64,000 bases of DNA from positions 186,001 through 250,000 of the forward strand of contig NZ_AP024887.1 in assembly GCF_024346995.1 (NCBI RefSeq), written 5' to 3'. Source of the DNA: Vibrio palustris (GTDB taxonomy: Bacteria > Pseudomonadota > Gammaproteobacteria > Enterobacterales > Vibrionaceae). A model generated the notes under the pieces. It made no database searches, was not told the origin of the DNA, and saw only the letters and a list, made by a program, of their open reading frames with translations. The position numbers and the translations under genes are program-made. Positions 20,299-30,375 of the stretch are shown here, in pieces (position 1 is the first letter of the stretch; the number at the start of each line of letters is the position of its first letter).

Positions 20299-21759
20299 TT
20301 AAGAGGGTTGTGATGCGAGTGATGGCCGTGTTGTAGGCTTAATAAAACTCATGACGACGAAGACTAATAAACTGATGGCTTGCGTTGGTACGATAGGGTG
20401 TACACCGCCTAGATCTGGTTTAAACCAGCTTAGCGCGATAAACAGACCAATACCGCTTAGCATAGAGCATAGGGCGCCTGTAGCCGAAGCACGTTGCCAA
20501 TATAACCCTAGAACCAAAGGCCATAAGAAGGCCGCCTGTAAGCCACCAAACGCCATGAGATTAAGCCAAATGATCATGTCTGGCGGGTTCGTCGCGGCAC
20601 AAAACACTAACAATGCAAAGATGGCCGTTACCCAGAGTGAAAGCCGATTGAGTTTTCGCTCGCTGTTAGGTTTGTCGGCCAATGATGGGTTAATGTAGTT
20701 AAGATATAAGTCTTTTAATATCGTGGCTGAGGCTTGAATCAGCTGTGAATCAATGGTCGACATAATAGCGGCCATCGGCCCCGCTAAGAAAATCCCCGCA
20801 ACGACTGGAGGAAGTACCGTCATCATCAAGGTTGGCATAATTTGATCCGGACTGCTCACATGTGGGATGAGTGCACGTCCCAGAGCGCCCGCCAGTGAGG
20901 TGCCAAACATCAGCAACGCGACTACTATGGTTCCAATGATGATGCCTTTGTGTACTGACTTACTGTCGCGATAAGACATGCATCGCACGGCCGCATGCGG
21001 CAGGCCAATCACCCCAAAACATACCAACATCCAGAAGCTAAGAATAAACGGTTGGCTTAAGAAATGATTTGGGCCATATGGCGTGATCAAATTTGGGTCG
21101 ATGTCGTGCAATTTCATCACTAAATCCCCAAAGCTGCCACCTGCATGAATGACCCCAGCGAGGAGGGCAACGGTGCCTATCAGCATCATAATGCCTTGTA
21201 CGGCATCGGTGAGGACTACCGCACGAAAGCCACCAATGGTTGTGTACAAACCGACAGTGAGTGCAAAAATAAATAAACCTTGCTCATAAGGCAGGCCAGT
21301 GACGGTTTGTAGTAAACGCGCACCACCGACAAATTGCACCACCATAATCCCAAAAAAGGCCAATAACAGCGCAAGTGAGGCAATAATCACTACAGGCCGG
21401 CTTTGAAAGCGGGCATAGAGAATATCGTTGACGGTAACCGCATTATGACGGCGTGCTTCAATCGCAAATTTTTTGCCCAACACCCCGAGTGTGAGCCAAG
21501 CGACAGGCAATTGGATCATAGTAAGCAATACCCAGCCTAACCCCATTTTATAGGCAGCTCCAGGCCCACCAATAAAGCTACTAGCACTGGCATACGTCGC
21601 AGAGAGAGTCATGGCAAGCACAAAGCCTCCCATGCTACGCCCACCCACGAAGTATTCATTGAGAAAGTGATTTTTGCTTTTGAAACGTCGAGTAAAAGCT
21701 GCTAAAGCAAAGACCGCTACTAAATAGATCACTAAAGGAATAAGTAGTTGGCTATTCAT
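20299..21759 (-). CDS. panF: Sodium/pantothenate symporter
   Basis: A 486-residue sodium:solute symporter, close to the E. coli PanF length. Hydrophobic helices run throughout; GGRSMGGFVLAMTLSATYASASSFIGGPGAAYK and GLPHAAVRC are PanF/SSF signatures. Two in-frame ATGs lie further upstream, but the one at 21759 is preferred because AGAGGA is at the right distance. The start overlaps the yhdT stop by eight bases, so translation is probably coupled. It would import pantothenate with sodium; coaA, which uses it, is also in this window. Confidence 0.94.
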   Translation of the reverse strand: MNSQLLIPLVIYLVAVFALAAFTRRFKSKNHFLNEYFVGGRSMGGFVLAMTLSATYASASSFIGGPGAAYKMGLGWVLLTMIQLPVAWLTLGVLGKKFAIEARRHNAVTVNDILYARFQSRPVVIIASLALLLAFFGIMVVQFVGGARLLQTVTGLPYEQGLFIFALTVGLYTTIGGFRAVVLTDAVQGIMMLIGTVALLAGVIHAGGSFGDLVMKLHDIDPNLITPYGPNHFLSQPFILSFWMLVCFGVIGLPHAAVRCMSYRDSKSVHKGIIIGTIVVALLMFGTSLAGALGRALIPHVSSPDQIMPTLMMTVLPPVVAGIFLAGPMAAIMSTIDSQLIQASATILKDLYLNYINPSLADKPNSERKLNRLSLWVTAIFALLVFCAATNPPDMIIWLNLMAFGGLQAAFLWPLVLGLYWQRASATGALCSMLSGIGLFIALSWFKPDLGGVHPIVPTQAISLLVFVVMSFIKPTTRPSLASQPS

Positions 21760-22036
21760 CACTGACATCCTCTGCATTGGGATCGAGAGGAATATCTTGG
21801 TAGAAGAATTTCACCATCAAATAACACAAGCCGCAAAATAGCACAGGTCCAACAATGCATGATAAGAAAAACCATAATGGAAATCCCATCACTAAGGTTG
21901 GTAACTGAGTATCGTTAATATCGGGAGCAAATCCATAGGCGGTGGCATACCACCAAACAAAATATAAACCGGCTAACGCTAATGCCAGAATCGCTTCTTT
22001 GTGCGCCTGATGGTATAAGTCAGAAAGCTTAGACAT
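21752..22036 (-). CDS. yhdT: DUF997 membrane protein YhdT
   Basis: A 94-residue small membrane protein with two hydrophobic segments (ALALAGLYFVWWYATAYGF and PLWFFLSCIVGPVLFC). The family usually sits directly before panF, as in E. coli, and the two genes overlap here. The frame is open 15 codons further, but ATG at 22036 has GGAGATC upstream. YhdT may assist PanF, though its function is unknown. Confidence 0.88.
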   Translation of the reverse strand: MSKLSDLYHQAHKEAILALALAGLYFVWWYATAYGFAPDINDTQLPTLVMGFPLWFFLSCIVGPVLFCGLCYLMVKFFYQDIPLDPNAEDVSDE

Positions 22037-22068
22037 GCGATCTCCTTTTTTAATAAGGCAGATAAATG

Positions 22069-22092
22069 AAAAGGCCACCAATGGTGACCTTT
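22069..22092 (-). terminator. Terminator after accC
   Basis: AAAGG(C)CACC and GGTGACCTTT pair around a 3-base loop; on the minus strand TTTTCATTTA follows, so it ends the acc transcript before yhdT-panF. Confidence 0.65.
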
Positions 22093-22121
22093 ATTATTTA
22101 TAAAGAGAGCGTAGGACGTAA

Positions 22122-23462
22122 TTATAGGCCTAGCTTCTTCTCTAAATAATGGATGTTAGTACCGCCATGTTGGAAATGTTCATCCAACATGATCGATTGT
22201 TGTAGTGAGATATTGGTTTTAATCCCTTCAACAATCATTTCATTTAGTGCATTACGCATACGAACGATAGCAACATCACGCGTTTCACCGTAAGTGATCA
22301 ACTTACCAATCATAGAATCGTAGTACGGAGGAACCGTGTAACCAGAGTAAATATGAGATTCCCAGCGAACTCCCATACCACCTGGAGCATGGAACATTTC
22401 AATTTTACCTGGAGACGGTAGGAAACGTTCTGGATCTTCAGCGTTAATACGACACTCGACAGCGTGGCCACGAATCTTAATATCATCTTGGGTAAATGAC
22501 AAAGGTAGGCCAGCTGCAATGCGCAGTTGCTCTTTAATGATATCGACGCCGGTGACCATTTCAGTGACTGGGTGTTCTACTTGTACACGAGTGTTCATCT
22601 CGATGAAGAAGAATTCGCCGTTTTCATATAAGAATTCAAACGTACCTGCACCTCGGTAATCGATTTCGAGACACGCTTGGGTACAACGTTCGCCGATGAA
22701 CTTGCGCATTTCTTCCGTGATACCAGGAGCCGGCGCTTCTTCTACGACTTTTTGGTGACGACGCTGCATAGAACAGTCACGTTCACCAAGGTGAACCGCA
22801 TGTCCTTGGCCATCAGCCAAGACTTGAATTTCCACGTGGCGTGGATTTTCAAGGTATTTTTCCATGTATACGATATCGTTATCAAAAGCCGCTTTGGCTT
22901 CTGCGCGAGTCATATCAATAGCTTCAATAAGATCTTCTTCACGACGAACAACACGCATACCACGACCACCGCCGCCACCAGAGGCTTTGATGATGACTGG
23001 GTAGCCAATACGTCTACCGTGTGCTTTGTTCTTCTCTGCATCACCATCTAGTGGGCCATCTGAACCTGGAACACAGGGTACGCCAGAGCGTTTCATGGCA
23101 TTGATGGCTGATACTTTATCGCCCATCATGCGGATAGTTTCAGCACGCGGACCAATGAAAGTGAAGCCGGATTGTTCGACTTGCTCGGCAAAGTCTGCGT
23201 TTTCTGATAAGAAACCGTAACCTGGGTGAATCGCCTCTGCGCCACTCACTTCCGCTGCTGAAATAAGGCGCGGAATATTTAAGTAGCTATCAATGCTACG
23301 GGCAGAGCCGATGCAGATGGTTTCATCCGCAAGCAATACGTGCTTAAGATCGCGGTCGGCAGTTGAGTGAACGGCAACCGTTTTGATACCAAGTTCTTTA
23401 CATGCGCGCAGAATACGCAGCGCAATCTCGCCTCGGTTCGCGATGACAATTTTGTCTAACAT
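22122..23462 (-). CDS. accC: Acetyl-CoA carboxylase, biotin carboxylase subunit
   Basis: A 446-residue ATP-grasp carboxylase of standard length. [21 protein letters not shown], the glycine-rich [35 protein letters not shown], and [16 protein letters not shown] are all biotin carboxylase signatures. It carboxylates the biotin on AccB, the first step of fatty acid synthesis. accB is 14 bases upstream, same strand; birA, which biotinylates AccB, is at 48.3 kb. Confidence 0.98.
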   Translation of the reverse strand: MLDKIVIANRGEIALRILRACKELGIKTVAVHSTADRDLKHVLLADETICIGSARSIDSYLNIPRLISAAEVSGAEAIHPGYGFLSENADFAEQVEQSGFTFIGPRAETIRMMGDKVSAINAMKRSGVPCVPGSDGPLDGDAEKNKAHGRRIGYPVIIKASGGGGGRGMRVVRREEDLIEAIDMTRAEAKAAFDNDIVYMEKYLENPRHVEIQVLADGQGHAVHLGERDCSMQRRHQKVVEEAPAPGITEEMRKFIGERCTQACLEIDYRGAGTFEFLYENGEFFFIEMNTRVQVEHPVTEMVTGVDIIKEQLRIAAGLPLSFTQDDIKIRGHAVECRINAEDPERFLPSPGKIEMFHAPGGMGVRWESHIYSGYTVPPYYDSMIGKLITYGETRDVAIVRMRNALNEMIVEGIKTNISLQQSIMLDEHFQHGGTNIHYLEKKLGL

Positions 23463-23476
23463 AGGGACAGCCTCGC

Positions 23477-23929
23477 TTACTCGATGATGATGAGTGGCTG
23501 GTCAAATTCTACCGGTTGGCCATCTTCAAGCAACACAGCTGTTACCACACCCGCTTTATCAGCTTCGATTTGGTTCATCATTTTCATTGCTTCGACGATG
23601 CACAGTGTATCACCAACGTTAACGCTTTGACCGACAGTGACAAATGGTTTTGCATCTGGGCTTGGTGCGCCATAGAACGTACCTACCATTGGAGAAAGTA
23701 CTTGATGACCAGCTGGTTGTGCGGCTGGTGCTGGCGCTGCAGGAGCAGCGGCCGGAGCAGCAGGTGCTTGCGCTGGAGCTGGAGCAGGGGCAGCTGCATA
23801 ATGTACTGGAGCAGGAGCTGTCATATTACGGCTGATTCTTACCGATTCTTCGCCTTCAGAAATTTCTAGCTCAGCGACGCCAGATTCTTCAACGAGTTCG
23901 ATAAGCTTCTTAATTTTACGAATATCCAT
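23477..23929 (-). CDS. accB: Acetyl-CoA carboxylase biotin carboxyl carrier protein
   Basis: A 150-residue carrier protein. [23 protein letters not shown] is the N-terminal part. An Ala/Pro-rich flexible linker spans about 35-75. The C-terminal biotinyl domain has [15 protein letters not shown], where the Lys between two Met carries biotin. It is translated just before accC, and aroQ lies upstream in the same direction; the three likely share one transcript. Confidence 0.97.
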   Translation of the reverse strand: MDIRKIKKLIELVEESGVAELEISEGEESVRISRNMTAPAPVHYAAAPAPAPAQAPAAPAAAPAAPAPAAQPAGHQVLSPMVGTFYGAPSPDAKPFVTVGQSVNVGDTLCIVEAMKMMNQIEADKAGVVTAVLLEDGQPVEFDQPLIIIE

Positions 23930-23989
23930 TGTTTCTTTCTCTTTATCTGTGTGTAAGACAGTGCCTATAGGGCGCTGCAGAGTGATGCT

Positions 23990-24439
23990 TTATTTTGCTT
24001 GCAGTGTGTTAATCGCTGCAGACAAAGCGAATTGGTAGCCTTGTGCGCCTAGCCCACAAATCACGCCTTGAGCCTTATCAGACAAATAGGAGTGATGGCG
24101 GAAAGCTTCACGTGCATGTATGTTAGAAAGATGCACTTCAATAAACGGAATATTAACCCCAAGTAGTGCATCACGCAGGGCCACACTCGTATGTGTGAAT
24201 GCTGCGGGGTTAATAATGATAAAGTCTACTTGACCGTAAGCGTTATGAATTGCTTCAAGTAATTCATATTCACGATTCGATTGAAGGTGCTCGAGCTCTA
24301 TGTCTGCTTGCTCCGCCTGGTCACGCAGTGTGGTGACAATATGCTCAAGAGTTGCTGAGCCGTAGTGGGCGGGTTCTCGTAAACCTAATAAGTTTAGGTT
24401 TGGTCCATTGAGTACAAGAATGCGTAATTTTGCAGTCAT
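23990..24439 (-). CDS. aroQ: 3-dehydroquinate dehydratase, type II
   Basis: A 149-residue enzyme of the shikimate pathway. [22 protein letters not shown] with the catalytic Tyr, [20 protein letters not shown], and [21 protein letters not shown] are type II dehydroquinase signatures. Upstream of accB as in E. coli and many gamma-proteobacteria. First gene of the leftward aroQ-accB-accC unit. Confidence 0.97.
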   Translation of the reverse strand: MTAKLRILVLNGPNLNLLGLREPAHYGSATLEHIVTTLRDQAEQADIELEHLQSNREYELLEAIHNAYGQVDFIIINPAAFTHTSVALRDALLGVNIPFIEVHLSNIHAREAFRHHSYLSDKAQGVICGLGAQGYQFALSAAINTLQAK

Positions 24440-24770
24440 TGTGCAGTTATCTTCCTATATAGTCGCTAGAACGTAAACTATACCTTTATAAGCGTAGTTT
24501 TGACGCTAATTTTTTGTCAAAATTACACTGTCTTTCAAAAGTTGACCATGATTATAGCTAATTCACAGCAAATGGCAGCAAATTACTGGTCTAATCACAT
24601 AGTTTAATCCTAAATCAGTAAAATTAACACCCCGATTGCCCTCGTGTCTTCTATGCGGGGTAATTGATAAAAAAAATAGATTAGAAAGCAAAAACTGTGA
24701 CTTTTGATTGGAAAAGAAGCACGAAATACCAACGTATTTCGTGCGGTTTGAATTTAAATAATGCGGTGGT
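24440..24770 (-). other. Intergenic region aroQ-acs
   Basis: 331 bases holding the aroQ-accBC leader region and, near its left end relative to acs, the acs terminator (24719-24744). A CCCCG/CGGGG pair near 24630-24660 may form another weak stem. No gene is visible. Confidence 0.5.
24719..24744 (-). terminator. Terminator after acs
   Basis: GCACGAAATAC and GTATTTCGTGC form a perfect 11-bp stem with a 4-base loop; on the minus strand TTCTTTTCC follows. Confidence 0.75.
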
Positions 24771-26720
24771 TTATTGGTAGAGCGTTTTTTCAGACATCAG
24801 TGTATCGACGACGCTAGGGTCGGCCAGGGTGGAGGTATCGCCGAGGTTTCCGGTATCCCCTGTCGCAATTTTACGCAAAATACGCCGCATAATTTTGCCT
24901 GAGCGAGTTTTGGGTAAGGCGTCGGTCCAATGCATAATATCTGGTGTAGCAATGGCGCCGATTTCTTTACGTACCCAATCTTTGACCTCTTTATGGAGGT
25001 TGGCATCAGGGTAGATACCATCATTTAAGGTAATGTAGGCATAAATGGCTTGGCCTTTGATGTCATGTGGCACACCGACTACGGCGGCTTCGGCGATTTT
25101 ATCAAAAGACACTAACGCGGATTCAATTTCGGCGGTGCCCATACGGTGCCCAGATACATTCAGTACATCATCGACTCGACCAGTAATCCAGTAATACCCA
25201 TCATCATCACGGCGCGCTCCATCCCCGGTACAATACATACCTTTAAAGGTTGAAAAGTAGGTTTGCTCAAAGCGGTCGTGATCACCATAAATAGAACGCA
25301 TTTGACCGGGCCAAGAATCGAGGATGACTAAGTTACCTTCTGTGGCGCCTTCTAGCACTTCGCCACTATTATCAACCAAGGCAGGTTGTACTCCGAAAAA
25401 TGGGCGTGTGGCTGAACCCGGTTTTAATGCTGTCGCACCGGGGAGTGGGGTAATCAAAATACCGCCAGTTTCGGTTTGCCACCACGAGTCCACCACGGGA
25501 CACTGACTATTTCCTATCGTGTGATAATACCACTCCCACGCCTCAGGATTAATGGGTTCGCCCACCGAGCCCATAACACGTAGGCTTGTTCTGTGTGTCC
25601 CCTCTACCGCTTCATCACCTTTGGCCATTAAGGCGCGTATCGCGGTTGGCGCCGTATAGAGTAGAGAGACGTGATGTTTGTCGATCACTTCACTCATACG
25701 ACGAGAATTCGGGTAGTTCGGTACACCTTCAAACATGATCGTGGTCGCGCCATTGGCGAGAGGGCCATATACAAGATATGTGTGACCTGTGATCCAGCCT
25801 ACGTCGGCGGTACACCAAAACACATCACTTTTTTGATAATCAAAGACATATTTGAATGTCATGGCCGCATACACGAGATAGCCACCCGTAGTATGCAATA
25901 CGCCTTTGGGTTTCCCGGTTGAGCCTGAGGTATAAAGAATAAACAGAGGATCTTCAGCGTGCATTTCTTCTGCTGGGCATTCGTCACTGACTTTGGCGAC
26001 ACTATCGTGCCACCATACATCACGTTTTTCATGCCACATAATGTCGGCGCCAGTACGTTTTAGTACGACAACACTTTGGATAATATCGGTATCGGGATTG
26101 TTTAATGCATCGTCGACATTCTTTTTCAGTGGGATGGTGCGGCCACCACGTACACCTTCATCTGCGGTCACCACAAGTTTAGCGTGCGAATCGATGATAC
26201 GGCCGGCGAGTGCGTCAGGGGAGAAGCCGCCAAATACAACGGTATGTACCGCACCAATCCGAGTACAAGCGAGCATGGCAACGGCGGCCTCTGGTACCAT
26301 CGGCATATATAAGCACACGACATCGCCTTTTTTAATTCCTTGAGCTTTCAGCACATTGGCAAAGCGACAAACCTGTTGATGCAGTTCATTAAACGTGATT
26401 TTTGTATCGTCGTTAGGGTCATCACCTTCCCAAATAATCGCGGTTTCCTCACCGCGCTCGGCTAAGTGACGATCGATGCAGTTCGCCGACACATTGAGCG
26501 TACCATCGTCAAACCAGCGAATATCGACATGACCAGTATCAAATGAGGTGTGTTTGACCTGACTAAAAGGTTTAATCCAATCGACTATTTTGCCATGTTG
26601 CGACCAGAAGGCGTGCGGATCGTTGATCGACTGTTGATACATGGATAGGTACGTGTCGTTGTCGGCATGCGTGGTGTCAGCAATCGCTTGTTTAACTGGG
26701 TATAGAGGGTTTGAATGCAT
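24771..26720 (-). CDS. acs: Acetyl-CoA synthetase
   Basis: A 649-residue acetate-activating enzyme. [19 protein letters not shown] is the AMP-binding motif; [17 protein letters not shown] the hinge region; [15 protein letters not shown] the C-terminal Lys that is acetylated in the family. The frame is open 32 codons further upstream, but ATG at 26720 has AAGGAG and gives the usual Vibrio-type start. In Vibrio the acetate switch is controlled by the CrbS-CrbR system; a CrbS-like kinase is 1.6 kb away, beyond the divergent transporter gene. Confidence 0.96.
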   Translation of the reverse strand: MHSNPLYPVKQAIADTTHADNDTYLSMYQQSINDPHAFWSQHGKIVDWIKPFSQVKHTSFDTGHVDIRWFDDGTLNVSANCIDRHLAERGEETAIIWEGDDPNDDTKITFNELHQQVCRFANVLKAQGIKKGDVVCLYMPMVPEAAVAMLACTRIGAVHTVVFGGFSPDALAGRIIDSHAKLVVTADEGVRGGRTIPLKKNVDDALNNPDTDIIQSVVVLKRTGADIMWHEKRDVWWHDSVAKVSDECPAEEMHAEDPLFILYTSGSTGKPKGVLHTTGGYLVYAAMTFKYVFDYQKSDVFWCTADVGWITGHTYLVYGPLANGATTIMFEGVPNYPNSRRMSEVIDKHHVSLLYTAPTAIRALMAKGDEAVEGTHRTSLRVMGSVGEPINPEAWEWYYHTIGNSQCPVVDSWWQTETGGILITPLPGATALKPGSATRPFFGVQPALVDNSGEVLEGATEGNLVILDSWPGQMRSIYGDHDRFEQTYFSTFKGMYCTGDGARRDDDGYYWITGRVDDVLNVSGHRMGTAEIESALVSFDKIAEAAVVGVPHDIKGQAIYAYITLNDGIYPDANLHKEVKDWVRKEIGAIATPDIMHWTDALPKTRSGKIMRRILRKIATGDTGNLGDTSTLADPSVVDTLMSEKTLYQ

Positions 26721-27035
26721 TCTTCTTCTCCTTGAAAACTCATTCACACTATTCATGAACGTGGATGAATCGACCGATAGGTTTTGATAACCATCAGCCA
26801 CAGAGTTGGTTTGCACAATTAGACTTTAGGAGTAGGCCGGTACATGACGTGATGCAGGTGGCAAAAATAGGATGATTTAGCGGGGGATTGCGCAGTAACA
26901 ATGAGGGGATAAGGAAAATACTTTATGCTGAGTTGACGAAAAGAAAACATAGAGTCTCGAATAAGTCATTGTTATTTTAGGCACTAATACCTCTATAATA
27001 CTGCCTCACCGTGGTTTCCGATATAAGGATTGTAT
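26721..27035 (+). other. Divergent intergenic region acs / HcaT-like gene
   Basis: 315 bases carrying both promoters. A TATAAT at 26994-26999 about 37 bases before the transporter start is its likely -10; the matching -35 is weak (GTTATT, 17 bases up). I see no clear CRP site and no gene. Confidence 0.5.
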
Positions 27036-28205
27036 ATGTTCACCGCTTCCCCCTATGGATGGGTTTCGCAATATTTGTTTGGTTTTTTCTTTTCTTATGG
27101 GGTGTACTTACCTTTTTGGGCGTTGTGGTTTGAATCTCAAGGTGTTTCCGCTGCGCATATCGGTACCTTGATTGGTTTAGGCTTTGCTGCGCGTTGTCTA
27201 TCCAATTTACTGCTTACTCCGCGTATCCATAAAGTGGAACATTTAGTACCAGCATTACGTTGGTTTGCGTTGGTAACCTTGGTGTTTGGTTCGTTGTATT
27301 TCGTTGCGGGTGGGAATTTCTGGCTACTGGCTATTATTACGATTCTGTTTAATTTGAGTATGGGGCCAATGATGCCCCTACCAGATTCTATGGCGAATTA
27401 TTATGCTAAGCATCAATTGCTCGATTATGGCTCGACCCGAGTATGGGGGTCGATTGCGTTTATTGTTGGGTCGACCGTCGTTGGATATTTAGCCGCCAAT
27501 TGGGGACATCAGTGGATTTTATTTGCCTGTCTTGGTGGGTTTGCGGCTAACTTGCTCTTAAGTCTACGCACGCCTAATCCGTTACCGAAAACGCAGGATG
27601 AGCAGACCACTTTACCGCGCCCGAAATTAATGACATTGCTACGTGAATGGCCGGTGGTCAAGTTTTTGCTGTTAGAAGCCTTGATTCAAGGCAGCCATGC
27701 CGCGTATTACTCTATTGGTTCGATTTATTGGAAACAATCAGGTTATTCTGAAGAAACCATTGGTTATTTGTGGAGCCTTGGTGTCGTGATGGAGGTGCTA
27801 TTGTTTGCCTTTAGTCGTAAGTGGTTTGCTAATGTTCCCGTGAAAACCTTATTTACGTTGGCGGCGCTTGCGGTGGTCGTTCGGTGGGGTCTTGCGGCCA
27901 TGACCACGGCACTATTACCTTTGATTATTATTCAAATTCTGCACAGTTTAACCTATGCATTGGCTCATTTAGCCGCAATGAAATATATCCAAATGGGCTC
28001 TCAACACCGTATGGTCGCGATGCAATCATTATATAACGCTATTGCGCTAGGAGGCAGTGTTGCGCTACTGACCGTGTTTAGTGGCTGGGCATTTGAGCAG
28101 TGGGGTGGTCAGGTTTTTTGGGTGATGTCAGCTATGGGAGTTTTCGCGTTGCTGATTCGCGTAGATTTGCCCAGATCGCATTTAGAAGAAAAAACGCCGT
28201 ACTAA
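27036..28205 (+). CDS. MFS transporter, HcaT-like
   Basis: A 389-residue twelve-helix transporter. It resembles E. coli HcaT (3-phenylpropionate permease) in many places: YLFGFFFSYGVYLPFWALWF, the LDYGSTRVWGSIAFIVGS loop, LIQGSHAAYYSIGSIYW, and GYLWSLGVVMEVLLFAFS. The frame begins at a TTG, but ATG at 27036 with AAGGA upstream is chosen. Substrate is not known; no aromatic-acid genes are nearby. It is divergent from acs and followed by a terminator before the kinase gene. Confidence 0.8.
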   Translation: MFTASPYGWVSQYLFGFFFSYGVYLPFWALWFESQGVSAAHIGTLIGLGFAARCLSNLLLTPRIHKVEHLVPALRWFALVTLVFGSLYFVAGGNFWLLAIITILFNLSMGPMMPLPDSMANYYAKHQLLDYGSTRVWGSIAFIVGSTVVGYLAANWGHQWILFACLGGFAANLLLSLRTPNPLPKTQDEQTTLPRPKLMTLLREWPVVKFLLLEALIQGSHAAYYSIGSIYWKQSGYSEETIGYLWSLGVVMEVLLFAFSRKWFANVPVKTLFTLAALAVVVRWGLAAMTTALLPLIIIQILHSLTYALAHLAAMKYIQMGSQHRMVAMQSLYNAIALGGSVALLTVFSGWAFEQWGGQVFWVMSAMGVFALLIRVDLPRSHLEEKTPY

Positions 28206-28268
28206 AATGTACCTTTCGCACAGAACACCAGTGACTTGATTGATTGCCAAGCCCATCTGCGTTTTATT

Positions 28269-28300
28269 AAAAGCCTTTCCTGTATTGGAAAGGCTTTTTA
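28269..28300 (+). terminator. Terminator after HcaT-like gene
   Basis: AAAAGCCTTTCC and GGAAAGGCTTTTT pair around a 6-base loop with T-run. It separates the transporter from the downstream kinase, so the kinase has its own promoter or depends on read-through. Confidence 0.85.
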
Positions 28301-28325
28301 GTTTAATGCGATAAAGAGGGCGCTA

Positions 28326-30326
28326 ATGCAAGGATGGCTGGTCATCATGATGTGGTTAATCTGTCTCGGTTTACTGGTGGCTGTTGTGGTGTGGCATGTC
28401 AATAAGCGTAGTGGATGGTTACGCCGCAAGTGTCCATGGATGAAAAATGAGCTCACCATTTACCAAAGCCGTGTGACAGTGGGTGAGCTGGAAATATTGG
28501 CCGCACGTTTTGTTGGTGAGCAACGTGCTCGTTTGGCCTTTGCGCCGTATGATGGGATTTGTCAGCCTTCTCAGCAAGCACCAGCTACGCTGATTCGTCA
28601 CACTGAACAAGTGTTGGCGGATGTGTTTGGAGTGTCTTCGGCTCGCTTGGTACTGACCTCAGCATTGCAAGGTCGCAACTTACATTTAGATGATGTGGCG
28701 ACTATTGTCGACGAGGCTTCAGAGATCTACGACTTTAGCCGGGGGTTGCTACAAGGTGCAATTGAGCATATCAGCCAAGGGTTATCGGTGGTGGATAAAC
28801 ATCTGCGGTTGGTGGCATGGAATCAGCGCTATTTAGAGTTATTTGATTTTCCCAATGGCTTGATTCAAGTCGGCCGTCCTATTGCAGATATTATTCGTTT
28901 TAATGCGCAGCGTGGCTTTTGTGGTCCAGGTGATATTGAAGAGCACGTTGCTAAACGGGTGCGTTTTTTACAGCAAGGCAATGCACATACTTCGGCGCGG
29001 CAACGTCCAGATGGTAAATATATTGAAGTTCAAGGTAACCCAATGCCTGGTGGCGGGTTTGTGATGAGCTTTAATGATATTACGGCTTTTCGTCAAGTTG
29101 AGCAGAGCCTTAAAGAAGCCAATGAGTACCTAGAAGAGCGGGTCTTAATCCGAACACAAGAGCTTGAAAATCTCAACAAGAAGTTGGTGACGGCGACACA
29201 ACGTTCCGAGCAAGAATCTCGTTCTAAATCAAGGTTTTTGGCTGCTGTTAGTCATGACCTTATGCAACCACTTAATGCCGCGCGACTGTTTTCGTCTTCG
29301 CTTGCAGAAGTGTCTAAGCAAGCGGAAACAACACAACTGGCTCAGCATATCGAGCGTTCGTTAGAAGCCGCTGAGGGGTTGATTGGTGACTTGTTGGATA
29401 TTTCGCGCTTGGAGTCGGGGAAGTTAGCCATTCATCCACAAGATTTTCTACTGAATGATGTGTTGCAACCACTTAATGCCGAATTCTCTGCCGCCGCTGT
29501 CGATCAGGGAATTGAATTTATTATGGTGCCATCGAGCGTAATGGTGACATCCGATCCCAAATTATTACGTCGTGTGATACAAAATTTTCTGACGAATGCG
29601 TTTCGTTACGGTGCACACGGTAAAGTTGTACTTGGCGTACGACATACTGGTAATCAAGTGCGCATTGAGGTTTGGGATAATGGCATGGGGATCGATGAGG
29701 AGAAACAAGCCGTCATCTTTGATGAGTTCACCCGAGGATTAGAAGTACAAGGCGATCAAGGCTTAGGTTTAGGGCTCGCGATATCGAAAGGTATTGCGCA
29801 AGTGCTTGGTCATGATATTCATATGCGATCTTGGTTAGGGCAAGGCAGTGTTTTTTCGTTGACACTACAGCGTCATACGGCTCTCGAACCCACGTCCTTG
29901 CACGAGTTACCAACGACGCCTGTGAGCGGAGAATCTGTCCATGATGTGTCGAGTTTACGAGTACTCTGTGTGGATAATGATACGGCGATTCTCGATGGCA
30001 TGGGGGCATTATTAGAACAGTGGGGCTGTGATGTTCGTGTCGCGACGGATATCGTCAGTAGTCTGCAGATCTTATCATCGGATTGGAAGCCTGAGGTGGT
30101 GCTATCTGATTATCGGTTAGAGCATCAGCGAACCGGGTTGGAGGTTTTGCAGCAATTTCGCTTACGTTTAGGTGACAGCTTTACCGGCGTGATTATTAGC
30201 GCTGACCGGACCGCTGAGGTTATTAAGGCCGTGGATACGCATGGTTTCTCTTTTATCGCCAAACCCGTGAAGCCGTTAAAATTACGTGGAGTATTAATGC
30301 GCCATGGGCGCCGAGGGGATCTTTAA
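28326..30326 (+). CDS. CrbS-like hybrid histidine kinase (STAC-PAS-HK-REC)
   Basis: A 666-residue hybrid kinase. One membrane helix (about 4-25) is followed by a helical STAC-like segment (about 45-145: VGELEILAARFVGEQRAR, then ASARLVLTSALQGRNLHLDD-type text), a PAS domain (about 150-260: HISQGLSVVDKHLRLVAWN), a coiled coil, a kinase core with H-box His310 (AAVSHDLMQPLNAARL) and ATP-binding boxes (NFLTNAFRYG, DNGMGI, GLGLGLAI), and a receiver with Asp595. The STAC/PAS/HK/REC part resembles CrbS, but the SLC5 transporter domain that precedes it in CrbS is missing. acs, the CrbS target in Vibrio, is close by. GAGGG lies upstream of the ATG. Confidence 0.85.
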   Translation: MQGWLVIMMWLICLGLLVAVVVWHVNKRSGWLRRKCPWMKNELTIYQSRVTVGELEILAARFVGEQRARLAFAPYDGICQPSQQAPATLIRHTEQVLADVFGVSSARLVLTSALQGRNLHLDDVATIVDEASEIYDFSRGLLQGAIEHISQGLSVVDKHLRLVAWNQRYLELFDFPNGLIQVGRPIADIIRFNAQRGFCGPGDIEEHVAKRVRFLQQGNAHTSARQRPDGKYIEVQGNPMPGGGFVMSFNDITAFRQVEQSLKEANEYLEERVLIRTQELENLNKKLVTATQRSEQESRSKSRFLAAVSHDLMQPLNAARLFSSSLAEVSKQAETTQLAQHIERSLEAAEGLIGDLLDISRLESGKLAIHPQDFLLNDVLQPLNAEFSAAAVDQGIEFIMVPSSVMVTSDPKLLRRVIQNFLTNAFRYGAHGKVVLGVRHTGNQVRIEVWDNGMGIDEEKQAVIFDEFTRGLEVQGDQGLGLGLAISKGIAQVLGHDIHMRSWLGQGSVFSLTLQRHTALEPTSLHELPTTPVSGESVHDVSSLRVLCVDNDTAILDGMGALLEQWGCDVRVATDIVSSLQILSSDWKPEVVLSDYRLEHQRTGLEVLQQFRLRLGDSFTGVIISADRTAEVIKAVDTHGFSFIAKPVKPLKLRGVLMRHGRRGDL

Positions 30327-30327
30327 T

Positions 30328-30353
30328 AAAACGCCCTCATGCGAGGGCGTTTT
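30328..30353. terminator. Bidirectional terminator between kinase gene and gppA
   Basis: AAAACGCCCTC and GAGGGCGTTTT pair with a 4-base loop; A-run and T-run flank it, so it can serve both converging genes. Confidence 0.88.
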
Positions 30354-30375
30354 AATATAAAGAGTTGAGGGGTAA

